The notes under the pieces were generated by a model. It did no database searches, was not told where the DNA came from, and was given only the letters and a program-made list of their open reading frames with translations. Positions 17,166-24,761 of a stretch of 64,000 nt of DNA are shown in pieces; within the stretch, counting starts at the first letter, position 1; every line of letters begins with the position of its first letter. The stretch is from Cellulomonas wangsupingiae (GTDB taxonomy: Bacteria; Actinomycetota; Actinomycetes; Actinomycetales; Cellulomonadaceae): NCBI RefSeq assembly GCF_024508275.1, contig NZ_CP101989.1, positions 4,054,099 through 4,118,098 on the forward strand. Reading direction: 5' to 3'. The translations under genes were made by a program, and so were the position numbers.

Positions 17166-17729
17166 GTGCACCTGCGGCTGATTGGTTACTGGCGCAACGA
17201 CGAGCACCCCGAGTACCCCGACCCTCGTGAGCTCGTCGATGAGAGCTGGGATGCGGACGACCGTTACGCGGTCGGCGCCTACTTCAGGTCCGGAACATAC
17301 CTGCGCGGCTGCATGGGCATGTCCCCATGCCGGTTCTGCGGGAAGCACAACGGCGCGTCCGAGTTCACCGACGGCGTACTGGTCTGGCCGGAGGGCTTGA
17401 CGCACTACGTCGAGGATCACGGTGTCCGACTTCCCGGGACGATCGAGAAGTACGTGCTCTCCCGGATGGAACGGCTCGAGTCCCCGGTGGTGTCGGTGGA
17501 CTGGTGGGTAGCAGGGGCGGATCCCACCGGTGGGCCGCTCGAGCCGCTCGAGCGATTGGTCTGGCAAGGCAACGCGCAGCTGGCGCAACAACCCGGCCGC
17601 AGGTTCCCCGGCCTTTTCGTTCAAGGAGACACGCTCTCCAGTCACGTGGACGGGCCACGGTCGGCTCAACTGCTGCGCTGGTACGAACAGATGATGCAGG
17701 CAGCGGGACGCGACGAGCTCCCGTACTGA
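17166..17729 (+). CDS. hypothetical protein with CxxC motif
   Basis: A 187-residue soluble protein that I cannot assign. GTG 17166 is preceded by GGAGG with 5-bp spacing, a strong ribosome site. The N-terminal half contains LIGYWRNDEHPEYPDP and GMSPCRFCGKHNGASEFTDG. CRFC could bind a metal, but only two cysteines are paired there. GVLVWPEGLTHYVEDH is a well-formed motif that I recall from uncharacterised actinobacterial proteins. Coding character is strong. It sits in the accessory zone between the orphan gene at 15937 and a truncated nuclease. Confidence 0.7.
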   Translation: MHLRLIGYWRNDEHPEYPDPRELVDESWDADDRYAVGAYFRSGTYLRGCMGMSPCRFCGKHNGASEFTDGVLVWPEGLTHYVEDHGVRLPGTIEKYVLSRMERLESPVVSVDWWVAGADPTGGPLEPLERLVWQGNAQLAQQPGRRFPGLFVQGDTLSSHVDGPRSAQLLRWYEQMMQAAGRDELPY

Positions 17730-17839
17730 CCCGACGCACGACGTGACGCCGGAGGCGTGCGATCTGGGACGCTTCGAGACTCGATGCGGTGTCGCGCCGC
17801 CGCCTACGGTGATCCCGAGCGGATGATGGAACCAGCCGC

Positions 17840-18178
17840 TCACGCCCCCGCGGCGGCAAGTTCCCGGCTGGCGCGGAACTCCTCGGCGGCGGCCTCGGTC
17901 GTGTACTCGACCAGGGCGACCTTGTGCTCGCGAAGCACCTCGAGCACCTGTTCGGGGGTGGCGTAGAAGAATTCCCGGCGGGTGTTGATGCGGTTGACAC
18001 GCTGGTCTGCGAAGTGCCGGTGCAGCATCGCTTCGATGCCGAACGCGTCCTCGGAGAAGAAGAGGGCGTGCACGTCGAACGTGAACGGCACCGAGGCGTC
18101 CCCGAGCTCGCGCACTCGGTCCATCGGCTCCAGGCGGCGGGTCACCGGTCCGGCTCTCCGGGCTCCTCGTCGAGCCAA
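17840..18178 (-). pseudogene. truncated GIY-YIG (T5orf172/DUF4041) nuclease, C-terminal remnant
   Basis: The frame holds TRRLEPMDRVRELGDASVPF, VHALFFSEDAFGIEAMLHRH, ADQRVNRINTRREFFYATPE and EFRASRELAAAG. This is the C-terminal half of the T5orf172 domain found at the end of much longer DUF4041 proteins. Everything upstream of the VKIGMTRR-like segment, including the GIY-YIG catalytic start and the coiled-coil region, is missing, and only unrelated sequence is found there. The break lies close to repeat R3, so loss by recombination is plausible. It is unlikely to encode an active nuclease. Confidence 0.65.
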
Positions 18179-18298
18179 GGGTGGCCCGTCATGGCCGACG
18201 GTCCCGACGCCACGTCCGCTTGCCCGTCCCCCGTACGGACAGCATGCCGCGGGCTGCCAATTAGTTCGCGCGCGCCGTACTTAATGAACCTGTCGCGG

Positions 18299-18362
18299 AT
18301 TTTCAAAGTAGGTGTCGAGATGCAGGACAGATCGACCGGCGTCAGGCGTCGTACTTTGACCG
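18299..18362 (+). repeat. dispersed accessory-zone repeat, copy R3
   Basis: Contains TGTCGAGATGCA (18313-18324) and CGTCGTACTTTGACCG (18347-18362). From 18320 it continues into a leader that matches 20148-20261. Confidence 0.6.
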
Positions 18363-18493
18363 TCCAGCCGTCCGGAGGGGTGTGCGGGCAAACTACGTCG
18401 GTTCATCCGCGCCGTCATGGGCAGCCTGGTGGTGACGGGGCTCAGGGAGATCCTCACCGCGACCTTCCCGCAGCGGCCGCCGTACGGCGGTGG
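18320..18493 (+). pseudogene. collapsed copy of the 2'-5' RNA ligase locus
   Basis: 18320-18434 is closely similar to 20148-20261 (same ATGCAGGACAGAT, GACCGGCGTCAGGCGTCGT, TCATCCGCGCC, TTCATGGGCAG-type words). 18441-18493 then matches 20520-20570 (GAGATC..., CCGCAG.GGCCGCCGTACGGCGG). About 250 bp of the coding middle, including the first catalytic HxT motif, is absent. It is an internal-deletion relic of the gene at 20263. Confidence 0.6.
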
Positions 18494-18499
18494 CTGTGG

Positions 18500-19073
18500 T
18501 CAGGCGCCCAGGACGCGCATGGCCGCCGCAGAACGGGGGTCGTAGGTAGCCACATAGTGGTCCTCCGCAGCGACCCACCGAGCAATCCACTCATCGGCGT
18601 TCTCGCCGCGTTCGACCTGGCGCTGCAGGCGGGTCTCCGCAGATGCGTCCACCCACACCGCGATGTCGACGAGGTCGAGAAGCTGAGGCCGCAGGGTGTA
18701 CACGCCCTCGACGAGGACGACATCAGGCATGGGCATCTCGACCCACCCGCCCATCTCCTCGAGTACCCAGTCGTATCTCTGGTAGCGCAGCGTCGGGTCG
18801 CCTCGGCGTACAGGCTCGAGAACCTCGCTCCGCAGCCGCTGCCAGTCGAAGTACCGCTGCACACCGGCAGCGGAAGACAGCGCGGCACGCGTGCAGCTGT
18901 CCATGTCGCGGTAGAAGTCATCACCCTCGACGACGACTGCACCGGCGAGCAGAGGGACGACAGCTCGGGCGAACGTGGACTTGCCCGCCCTGACCGTCGA
19001 TACCGACCAGGACGGGACGGCGGGGCGCGGCGGCGACAAGCGCGTGGAGCTCCGCTGCCGCGCCGTCTCCCAC
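18500..19073 (-). pseudogene. uridine kinase-like P-loop protein, frameshifted in Walker A
   Basis: Starting at GTG 19073 the reading frame gives MGDGAAAELHALVAAAPRRP, then VLVGIDGQ. It must then shift near 18985-18990 to read AGKSTFARAVVPLLAG, then VEGDDFYRDM, the uridine kinase/PRK-like core, VVLVEGVYTLRP and VDIAVWVDA. The break falls exactly in the Walker A loop (expected DGxSGAGKST), so the product as read would be dead. The family phosphorylates uridine/cytidine or related substrates. Either a true decay mutation or a sequencing error; a second frameshifted gene lies 1.3 kb away. It is flanked by repeats R3 and R4. Confidence 0.7.
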
Positions 19074-19270
19074 TGAGCTCCTATCGGTTGAAGCGGCGGC
19101 CTGGTCCTACCAGCGGCGACGAGCGCACCGATCGACTGACGGGTTCGCGCGCCCGGTCCGCGCAACGCGCGTTTCCGTGATCCGGCATCCGCCGCAGCCG
19201 CGCAGCCCGCATACGACGAGGCCGGGCGTGCCGCGCAGCAGCTAGTCAGACTACCGACCCCAGGGAGTCA

Positions 19271-19316
19271 AGGTGTCGTGCATCTCGACAGCGGCACGAG
19301 CGGTCAAAGTACGACG
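19271..19316 (+). repeat. dispersed accessory-zone repeat, copy R4
   Basis: AGGTGTCGTGCA (19271-19282) overlapping TGCATCTCGACA (19279-19290), then CGGTCAAAGTACGACG (19301-19316). Same words as R1 and, inverted, R3. It separates the uridine kinase relic from the GNAT gene. Confidence 0.6.
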
Positions 19317-19344
19317 CTCGGGGTCGGTCGAACTGTCCCGGAGC

Positions 19345-20127
19345 TCACACCTCGGCGGGAGCGAGGAGCCAACTGCGGCGTAGGTGCACGGTGAAGCCAT
19401 TGCGGGCCAGGTTGCGGACGCTGGGAGAGCCCGGGGCCGCAGTCGCCACAGCGCCGCGGGCACCGGCGGCTGCTGCTGCGGCGAGGCGGCTGTGCAGCAG
19501 TGCGGTCTGCGCTCCGCAGCTTCTGTGGGTCGGCAGGGTCGCCGCTCCTCCCAGAACCGCCACGTCGTCGTGCAATGACATCGCCGCCGCTGCCACGGGC
19601 CGGTCTTCCTTCCAGGCCATGAAACGCAGCACCTTCGGGTCCGAGTGTTCGGCGACGAGGAACCGGTCAACGTCGACCGGTGCCGCGTAGCCGGCGGAGA
19701 GCACCTCGAAGAAGGTCGCCAGGTCCTCGCCCACCGCCGGTCGCACCTGCAGGTGGTCGCTCGGGACGACACGTTCGTCACGGCTTCTCGGATCGAGCAC
19801 CGCGATCGGTCGGACAGGGCCGGGGGCCGCACGAAGATCGCTCAGCCGCTCAGCCGAGGGGAGATCGCCTGAGGTACCCACCACCGCGGGTAGCGGAGCA
19901 CCGGCGGCCGTGAAGACTGCAACGACATCCCGAAGAGCTGCAACCGTCCGCGCGTTCGCCCCGGTCACCGAGTTCAGGAACCCCAGCCCGGGCGAGTTGG
20001 TCAGCAGCGCCCGTAGGCCCCCGAGCTCGAATGCCTCGAAGCGTCCCGGCAGACCCGCTGCTGTGGCCGCGCCGAAGGCCAGGCGGCTGCGGTGGTACAC
20101 GGCGTGTTCGCCGGGGCTCAAGTCCAT
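19345..20127 (-). CDS. GNAT-family N-acetyltransferase
   Basis: A 260-residue protein with the acetyltransferase fold in its C-terminal half: VRPAVGEDLATFFEVLSAGY begins the domain. AAAAMSLHDDVAVLGGAATL is the central strand and loop, and THRSCGAQTALLHSRL occupies the acetyl-CoA-binding position (R/Q-x-x-G-x-G/A, here RSCGAQ). NLARNGFTVHLRRSWLL ends it. The N-terminal third is of unknown fold and may bind substrate. No strong ribosome site precedes ATG 20127. A lone cassette between repeats R4 and the RNA ligase leader; the substrate is unknown. Confidence 0.82.
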   Translation of the reverse strand: MDLSPGEHAVYHRSRLAFGAATAAGLPGRFEAFELGGLRALLTNSPGLGFLNSVTGANARTVAALRDVVAVFTAAGAPLPAVVGTSGDLPSAERLSDLRAAPGPVRPIAVLDPRSRDERVVPSDHLQVRPAVGEDLATFFEVLSAGYAAPVDVDRFLVAEHSDPKVLRFMAWKEDRPVAAAAMSLHDDVAVLGGAATLPTHRSCGAQTALLHSRLAAAAAAGARGAVATAAPGSPSVRNLARNGFTVHLRRSWLLAPAEV

Positions 20128-20147
20128 CGGCCCATTCTGGTGTGGAA

Positions 20148-20261
20148 ATGCAGGACAGATTGACCGGCGTCAGGCGTCGTGCGTTGACGGCCCAGTCGTC
20201 CGGACAGGTCCGCCAGCAAGCTGCGTCGGTCCATCCGCGCCTTCATGGGCAGACTGGTGGG
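20148..20261 (+). repeat. leader duplicated at 18320-18434
   Basis: About 114 bp strongly matching 18320-18434; the two leaders precede the intact-length and the collapsed 2'-5' RNA ligase copies respectively. Confidence 0.65.
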
Positions 20262-20262
20262 C

Positions 20263-20744
20263 ATGGGGCACACGGTGATCCAGGTTCCCGTTCCAGTGCT
20301 GGAGTCGATCGCTGCGCGGCTCGAGGTCGCGCCCGTGTGCCCCCACGTCACGTTGCTCGGACCGTTCGTCGATCGGTCCGAGTCGATGAAACCCTCGTCG
20401 GCACCATCCGCGAGCTCCTGGCTCCCGTCCGAGCATTTGGCTTCAAGCTCTCCGCGGTCGGCCGCTTCGCCGGCGGACTCACGTACCTGGTGCCCGACCC
20501 TGGCGCGCCGTTCATCCGGCTCACGGAGATCTTCTCCGCGGCCTTTCCGCAGTGGCCGCCGTACGGCGGGATGTTCGACGAGGTCGTGCCTCACCTGTCC
20601 ATCGGCGAGGCACTCCCCGAGACCGACGTGGCGATCCTGAGGGAGCTACTACCCATCAGCGCGACCGCAGACGAGGTGACGCTCGCTTGGTGGTCGGACG
20701 ACATCGTGGAAGTGCTTGAGCGCTATCCGCTTCGAACCGGGTAG
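20263..20744 (+). pseudogene. 2'-5' RNA ligase / cyclic phosphodiesterase-like, frameshifted
   Basis: The first part reads MGHTVIQVPVPVLESIAARL and HVTLLGPFVDRS, carrying the first HxT motif (HVTL). Near 20375-20388 the frame must shift to continue VDETLVGTIRELLAPVRAFG, then GGMFDEVVPHLSIG with the second motif (HLSI), ending at TAG 20744. Both catalytic histidine motifs of the 2H phosphoesterase family are therefore present but in different frames. The family handles 2'-5' or 2',3'-cyclic phosphate RNA ends. A decayed copy of the same locus is at 18320. Frameshift decay or a read error cannot be told apart here. Confidence 0.7.
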
Positions 20745-20849
20745 TCACGCTCGCGACCGTTACCAATCAAGCGAGCCCTGGGCGTGCCGGCGTCCTCGTC
20801 GTCGTCGGGGGGGGCGCGCGACTGGGTGGTCAGACTATCGACGCCGTCT

Positions 20850-20874
20850 AGTCAAACTATCTTGCATCTCGACA
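20850..20874 (+). repeat. dispersed accessory-zone repeat, copy R2
   Basis: AGTCAAACTATC (20850-20861) next to TGCATCTCGACA (20863-20874). It marks the right end of the accessory zone, just after the dnaB stop. Confidence 0.55.
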
Positions 20875-20897
20875 ACAATAAACGCAACGCAACGCAC

Positions 20898-22277
20898 CTA
20901 CATCTGCATGTCCACGAACCGCGAGTAGTGCCCCTGGAATGCCACGGTGATGGTGTCGGTCGGGCCGTTACGGTGCTTGGCAACGATCAGATCAGCCTCA
21001 CCGGCGCGCGGAGACTCCTTCTCATAGGCGTCTTCACGATGCAGAAGAATGACCATGTCGGCGTCCTGCTCGATGGAGCCGGACTCACGCAGGTCGCTCA
21101 TCGCGGGCCGCTTGTCGGTGCGCTGCTCGGGACCACGGTTCAGCTGCGAGATCGCGATCACCGGGACCTCGAGCTCCTTGGCGAGCAGCTTGAGCGCACG
21201 CGAGAACTCCGAGACCTCCTGCTGGCGGGACTCGACGCGCTTGCCGGACGTCATCAGCTGGAGGTAGTCGATGACGACGAGCTTGAGGTCGTGGCGCTGC
21301 TTGAGGCGCCGGCACTTGGCGCGGATCTCCATGAGCGACATGTTTGGCGAGTCGTCGATGAACAGCGGGGCCTCGCTGATGCGGCCCATGGTCGCGGCGA
21401 TCTTGGCCCAGTCGTCCTCGCCCATCGCGCCCGTGCGCAGTTTCTGCAGGTGCACGCGCGCCTCGGCCGAGAGCAGACGCATCGTGATCTCGTTGCGGCT
21501 CATCTCGAGGGAGAAGACAACTGCGGCCTGGTTGTTCTTGATGGCCGCAGAACGGACAATGTCGATTCCCAGGGTACTTTTGCCAATTGCCGGACGCGCC
21601 GCCACCACGATCATCTGCCCCGGGTGCAGCCCGTTCGTCAGCCGGTCGAGGTCCGCGAACCCGGTCGGCACGCCGATCATGCCCTCGCCACGGTGCCCGG
21701 CACGCTCGATCTCGTCGACCGTGCCGCCGATGACCTCGGACAGCGGCAGGTAGTCCTCGGACGCGCGCCGCTCCGTGACGGCGTACACCTCGGCCTGGGC
21801 GTTGTTGACGAGCTCGTCGACGTCGCCGCCGTCGGTCGCGTAGCCGAGCTGCACGATGCGGGTGCCGGCCTCGACGAGCTTGCGCAGGATGGCCCGCTCC
21901 CGCACGATCCGCGCGTAGAAGCCCGCGTTGGCCGCGGTCGGGACAGCCGCGATGAGCGTGTGCAGGTACGCGGCACCGCCGACGCGGGCCATCTCGCCGC
22001 GCTTGGTCAGCTCGTCGGCGACGGTGATCGCGTCGGCGGGCTCCCCGCGGCCGTACAGGTCGAGGATCGCGTCGTAGATCGCCTCGTGAGCCGGGCGGTA
22101 GAAGTCCGTGCCCTTGATCTGCTCGATGACGTCGGCGATGGCGTCCTTGCTGATCAGCATGCCGCCGAGCACGGAACGCTCGGCCTCGAGGTCCTGCGGC
22201 GGGGTGCGGTCGAAGCCGCCGCCGCTGCTGCGCCCGCTGTCCGGCGGCGCGCCGTACTGGAGGTCCTCGATGGTCAC
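20898..22277 (-). CDS. dnaB: replicative DNA helicase DnaB
   Basis: A 459-residue hexameric helicase of normal length without intein. The N-terminal domain has PPQDLEAERSVLGGMLISKD. The RecA-like domain has Walker A ARPAIGKST near residue 230, VFSLEMSRNEI, Walker B-like KLVVIDYLQLM and SDLRESGSIEQDADMVILLH. It unwinds DNA at the fork with DnaG and Pol III. GTG 22277 has AGGAG about 10 bp upstream. The upstream gap to 22697 carries a LexA-like palindrome and DnaA boxes. Codons around Walker A (about 21510-21592: GCA, ATT, AAA, AGT, GGA, ATT, TCT, GTT) are quite unlike the rest of the gene, a local patch discussed as a finding. Confidence 0.97.
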   Translation of the reverse strand: MTIEDLQYGAPPDSGRSSGGGFDRTPPQDLEAERSVLGGMLISKDAIADVIEQIKGTDFYRPAHEAIYDAILDLYGRGEPADAITVADELTKRGEMARVGGAAYLHTLIAAVPTAANAGFYARIVRERAILRKLVEAGTRIVQLGYATDGGDVDELVNNAQAEVYAVTERRASEDYLPLSEVIGGTVDEIERAGHRGEGMIGVPTGFADLDRLTNGLHPGQMIVVAARPAIGKSTLGIDIVRSAAIKNNQAAVVFSLEMSRNEITMRLLSAEARVHLQKLRTGAMGEDDWAKIAATMGRISEAPLFIDDSPNMSLMEIRAKCRRLKQRHDLKLVVIDYLQLMTSGKRVESRQQEVSEFSRALKLLAKELEVPVIAISQLNRGPEQRTDKRPAMSDLRESGSIEQDADMVILLHREDAYEKESPRAGEADLIVAKHRNGPTDTITVAFQGHYSRFVDMQM

Positions 22278-22309
22278 CTGTCACCTGCTCCTGCTCGTCC
22301 CCACCCCGC

Positions 22310-22323
22310 CGAACACGTGTTCT
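22310..22323. promoter_or_regulatory. LexA/SOS-box-like palindrome before dnaB
   Basis: CGAACACGTGTTCT contains a perfect 12-bp palindrome GAACACGTGTTC and matches nine of the ten fixed bases of CGAAC-N4-GTTCG, the actinobacterial LexA box core. It lies 33-46 bp upstream of the dnaB start. SOS control of dnaB is inference. Confidence 0.5.
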
Positions 22324-22456
22324 ACCGGGACCCTCTGACAGTCACCCCTCGAGCGTCCCTGACGGACGTCGACGCCCACCGGGGACCTGCCCTCGCGAGG
22401 TTAGGCGGCGAACCGCCGGGACCCAAACGGGTGTGTGCACGGACCGGTGGACGGCC

Positions 22457-22511
22457 TGTGGACAAGCCCTTCGGCCCTGTGTGCACAGGTTGGGGACACA
22501 CCTGTGGACAG
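22457..22511. promoter_or_regulatory. DnaA-box pair between dnaB and MATE gene
   Basis: TGTGGACAA at 22457-22465 is the exact complement of the actinobacterial DnaA box TTGTCCACA. TGTGGACAG at 22503-22511 differs by one base in the same orientation. GTGCACAGG lies between them. The 419-bp gap 22278-22696 contains no other gene-like feature. Confidence 0.5.
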
Positions 22512-22696
22512 AGCGGGTGACGACGCCCGGCAGGCCGTCCGACCGGCACTTACGCTGTACACGTGCTGTGGAACGAGGAACATTCCTGCGCTGTTCACCT
22601 GGTGGACGTCTGAACCGGCCCTCGGACACCCCGGACTCGTCCTCCCCTGGCACGCCCGGCCCCGTTGGGCCGTCCGGGGGACACCGCGACGACCCC

Positions 22697-24049
22697 GTGG
22701 CTCCCGCGCATCCCCCACCGCGTCACCCCGACCGGCCCGCGGGCGTCGACCGCCAGATCCTCGCCCTCGCCGTCCCCGCGCTGGGCGCCCTGGTGGCCGA
22801 GCCGCTGTTCGTCCTCGTCGACTCCGCGATGGTCGGGCACCTGGGCACCGACGCCCTCGCGGGGCTCGCGCTCGCGTCGACCGTCCTCGTCACGGTCGTC
22901 GGTCTGTGCGTCTTCCTCGCCTACGCCACCACCGCCGCCGTCGCACGCCGCCTCGGCGCCGGGGACCTGCGGAGCGCGCTGCAGACGGGCGTCGACGGCA
23001 TGTGGCTCGCCCTCGGCCTCGGTCTCGTGCTGGCGGCCGCGACGTGGGCCGCCGCACCCTGGCTCCTCGGCGCGCTGGGCGCCGACGGGGCGGTCGCGAC
23101 GCAGGCCGTCAGCTACCTGCGCTGGTCCGTGCCCGGGCTGCCCGGCATGCTGCTCGTCCTGGCCGCCACGGGCGCGCTGCGCGGCCTGCAGGACACGCGC
23201 ACGCCGCTGGTCGTCGCCGCGTCGGGCGCGGTGGCCAACGCCGCCCTGAACGCCGTGCTCATCTACGGTGCCGGGCTCGGCATCGCGGGCTCGGGCCTGG
23301 GGACCGCGCTCGCGCAGCTCGGCATGGCGGCGTGGCTCGTCGTCGTGGTCGTGCGGGGCGCGCGGGGCACCGGAGCGCGCCTGACCCCCGCCGCGGGCGG
23401 CATCTGGGCCAACGCGCGCGCCGGCGTCCCGCTGCTGGTCCGCACGGCGTCCCTGCGGCTGGCCATCCTGCTGACCGTCTGGACGGCCACCGGGCTGGGG
23501 GCGACCGCCCTCGCCGGCCACCAGGTCGTCAACGCCGTGTGGGGCCTCACCGCCTTCGCGCTCGACGCCCTCGCGATCGCCGCGCAGGCGCTCGTCGGGC
23601 ACGCGCTCGGCGCCCGGGACGTCGCCCGCACCCGCGCGGTGCTGCGCCGCACGCTGCAGTGGGGCGTCGGCGCCGGCGCGGTGATGGGCCTGCTGATCGG
23701 GCTGCTGGCGCCGGTGTACGTCCGGGTCTTCACCCCCGACGCCGACGTCCAGCGCGCGGCCGTCGCCGGCCTCGTGGTCGCCGCCGTCGCGCTCCCGATG
23801 GCCGGGTGGGTGTTCGTCCTCGACGGCGTGCTCATCGGAGCCGGTGACGGCCGGTTCCTCGCCTGGGCGGGGGTCGCGACGCTGGTCGCCTACGTCCCGG
23901 CCGCCCTCGCGGTGCACGCGTGGGCGCCGTCGGGGGCCGCCGGGCTGGCCTGGCTGTGGGTCGCCTTCGCGGGCCTCTTCATGGCGGCGCGCGCCGTCAC
24001 GACGGGCCTGCGCGCACGCGGGACGTCCTGGATGGTCGTGGGCGACTGA
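22697..24049 (+). CDS. MATE-family efflux transporter
   Basis: About 450 residues and twelve hydrophobic segments in two homologous halves. The start region QILALAVPALGALVAEPLF and VDSAMVGHLGTDALAGLALA is the MATE/DinF signature. GALRGLQDTRTPLVVA and AGHQVVNAVWGLTAF are further family motifs. It exports cationic drugs or metabolites using an ion gradient. The start is uncertain: GTG 22697 is preferred, but no good ribosome site is visible and the frame opens much further upstream. It diverges from dnaB and is convergent with three small membrane protein genes. This dnaB-MATE pairing is common in actinobacteria. Confidence 0.9.
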   Translation: MAPAHPPPRHPDRPAGVDRQILALAVPALGALVAEPLFVLVDSAMVGHLGTDALAGLALASTVLVTVVGLCVFLAYATTAAVARRLGAGDLRSALQTGVDGMWLALGLGLVLAAATWAAAPWLLGALGADGAVATQAVSYLRWSVPGLPGMLLVLAATGALRGLQDTRTPLVVAASGAVANAALNAVLIYGAGLGIAGSGLGTALAQLGMAAWLVVVVVRGARGTGARLTPAAGGIWANARAGVPLLVRTASLRLAILLTVWTATGLGATALAGHQVVNAVWGLTAFALDALAIAAQALVGHALGARDVARTRAVLRRTLQWGVGAGAVMGLLIGLLAPVYVRVFTPDADVQRAAVAGLVVAAVALPMAGWVFVLDGVLIGAGDGRFLAWAGVATLVAYVPAALAVHAWAPSGAAGLAWLWVAFAGLFMAARAVTTGLRARGTSWMVVGD

Positions 24050-24060
24050 CGCGCCGCCAG

Positions 24061-24116
24061 GAAGTCAGCCGCGGGCAGTCAGCCGGGGGCAGTCAGCCGC
24101 GGGGCAGTCAGCTGCC
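24061..24116 (+). repeat. short tandem repeat, about four 14-bp units
   Basis: Four imperfect units of GGCAGTCAGCCG(C/G)G follow the MATE stop and run into the end of the next, convergent gene. Confidence 0.6.
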
Positions 24117-24386
24117 GGGCGATCCGTCGCCGCGCCCACCCCGGCGGCCGCCACGACGCGATGCCGTCGTCCGGGACGCGGCCAGCGCGATGAAGACGAC
24201 ACCGACGGCGAGGAAGACCGTGCGGCTGCTGTCCCCGCCGGCGACGCCGGAGAGCCCCAGGACGAAGAACACCAGCCCGAGGGCGAGGAACGCCCCGTCC
24301 TGCGTGTCGGTCCGCGACTCGGCGTCGCCGGGAGCCTGCGCACCCTCGTCGACGGCGCGCTCGGCCTCGTCCTGCTCGTCAGTCAT
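24108..24386 (-). CDS. small membrane protein, unknown function
   Basis: A 92-residue protein. The acidic N-terminus (MTDEQDEAERAVDEGAQ) is followed by two hydrophobic helices, FLALGLVFFVLGLSGVAGG and TVFLAVGVVFIALAAS, and a basic Arg/Gly tail. The orientation would be N-terminus in. No family is recognised. It may form a unit with the equally small membrane protein at 24420, 33 bp upstream; their shared architecture (polar N-terminus and two helices) suggests related roles. Confidence 0.6.
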   Translation of the reverse strand: MTDEQDEAERAVDEGAQAPGDAESRTDTQDGAFLALGLVFFVLGLSGVAGGDSSRTVFLAVGVVFIALAASRTTASRRGGRRGGRGDGSPGS

Positions 24387-24419
24387 GCGGTGCGCTCCTC
24401 GACATCGGTCACGGGACCG

Positions 24420-24626
24420 TCAGCCTCGCACCGGGACGCGGCGACCGCGAGCCGCGGCGACGGCCCCTGCGGCGACGACGAAGCACGTGATCGCGCCCGC
24501 CACGAGGGCCGTCCCCACGACGCTCTCGTCACGGAGCCCCAGCAGCAGGAGGACGAACCCGATCGCGGAGGCGGCCGCCCACAGGGCGGCGAGGGCGGGG
24601 CGGGTGGTGGGGCGCTGGTCGGTCAT
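24420..24626 (-). CDS. small membrane protein, unknown function
   Basis: A 68-residue protein starting MTDQRPTTRPALAALWAAAS with two hydrophobic helices and the basic tail ARGRRVPVRG. The N-terminus resembles that of the next gene (MTDEQ). No known family. It is probably co-transcribed with 24108-24386. GGAG lies shortly before the ATG (CTCC at 24631-24634 on the plus strand). Confidence 0.55.
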   Translation of the reverse strand: MTDQRPTTRPALAALWAAASAIGFVLLLLGLRDESVVGTALVAGAITCFVVAAGAVAAARGRRVPVRG

Positions 24627-24761
24627 CTCGTCTCCTGGTGTCGGGGGTACGTGGATGATGACGACGCTACGAGAAGCACCGGGACCGGGACACCGCCCCG
24701 GGGACGAACTACGGGGTCAGCCTCGAGAACGAGCCTGTGGCCACGTCGCGCGGGCCGCCGC

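Noticed and set aside
20898-22277. Intein within dnaB
   Set aside because: The protein has normal length and continuous motifs. Only a codon patch remains at the P-loop.
22310-22323. CACGTG palindrome before dnaB considered as a tenth parS site
   Set aside because: GAACACGTGTTC lacks the GTTYCACGTGRAAC pattern. It fits a LexA box better.
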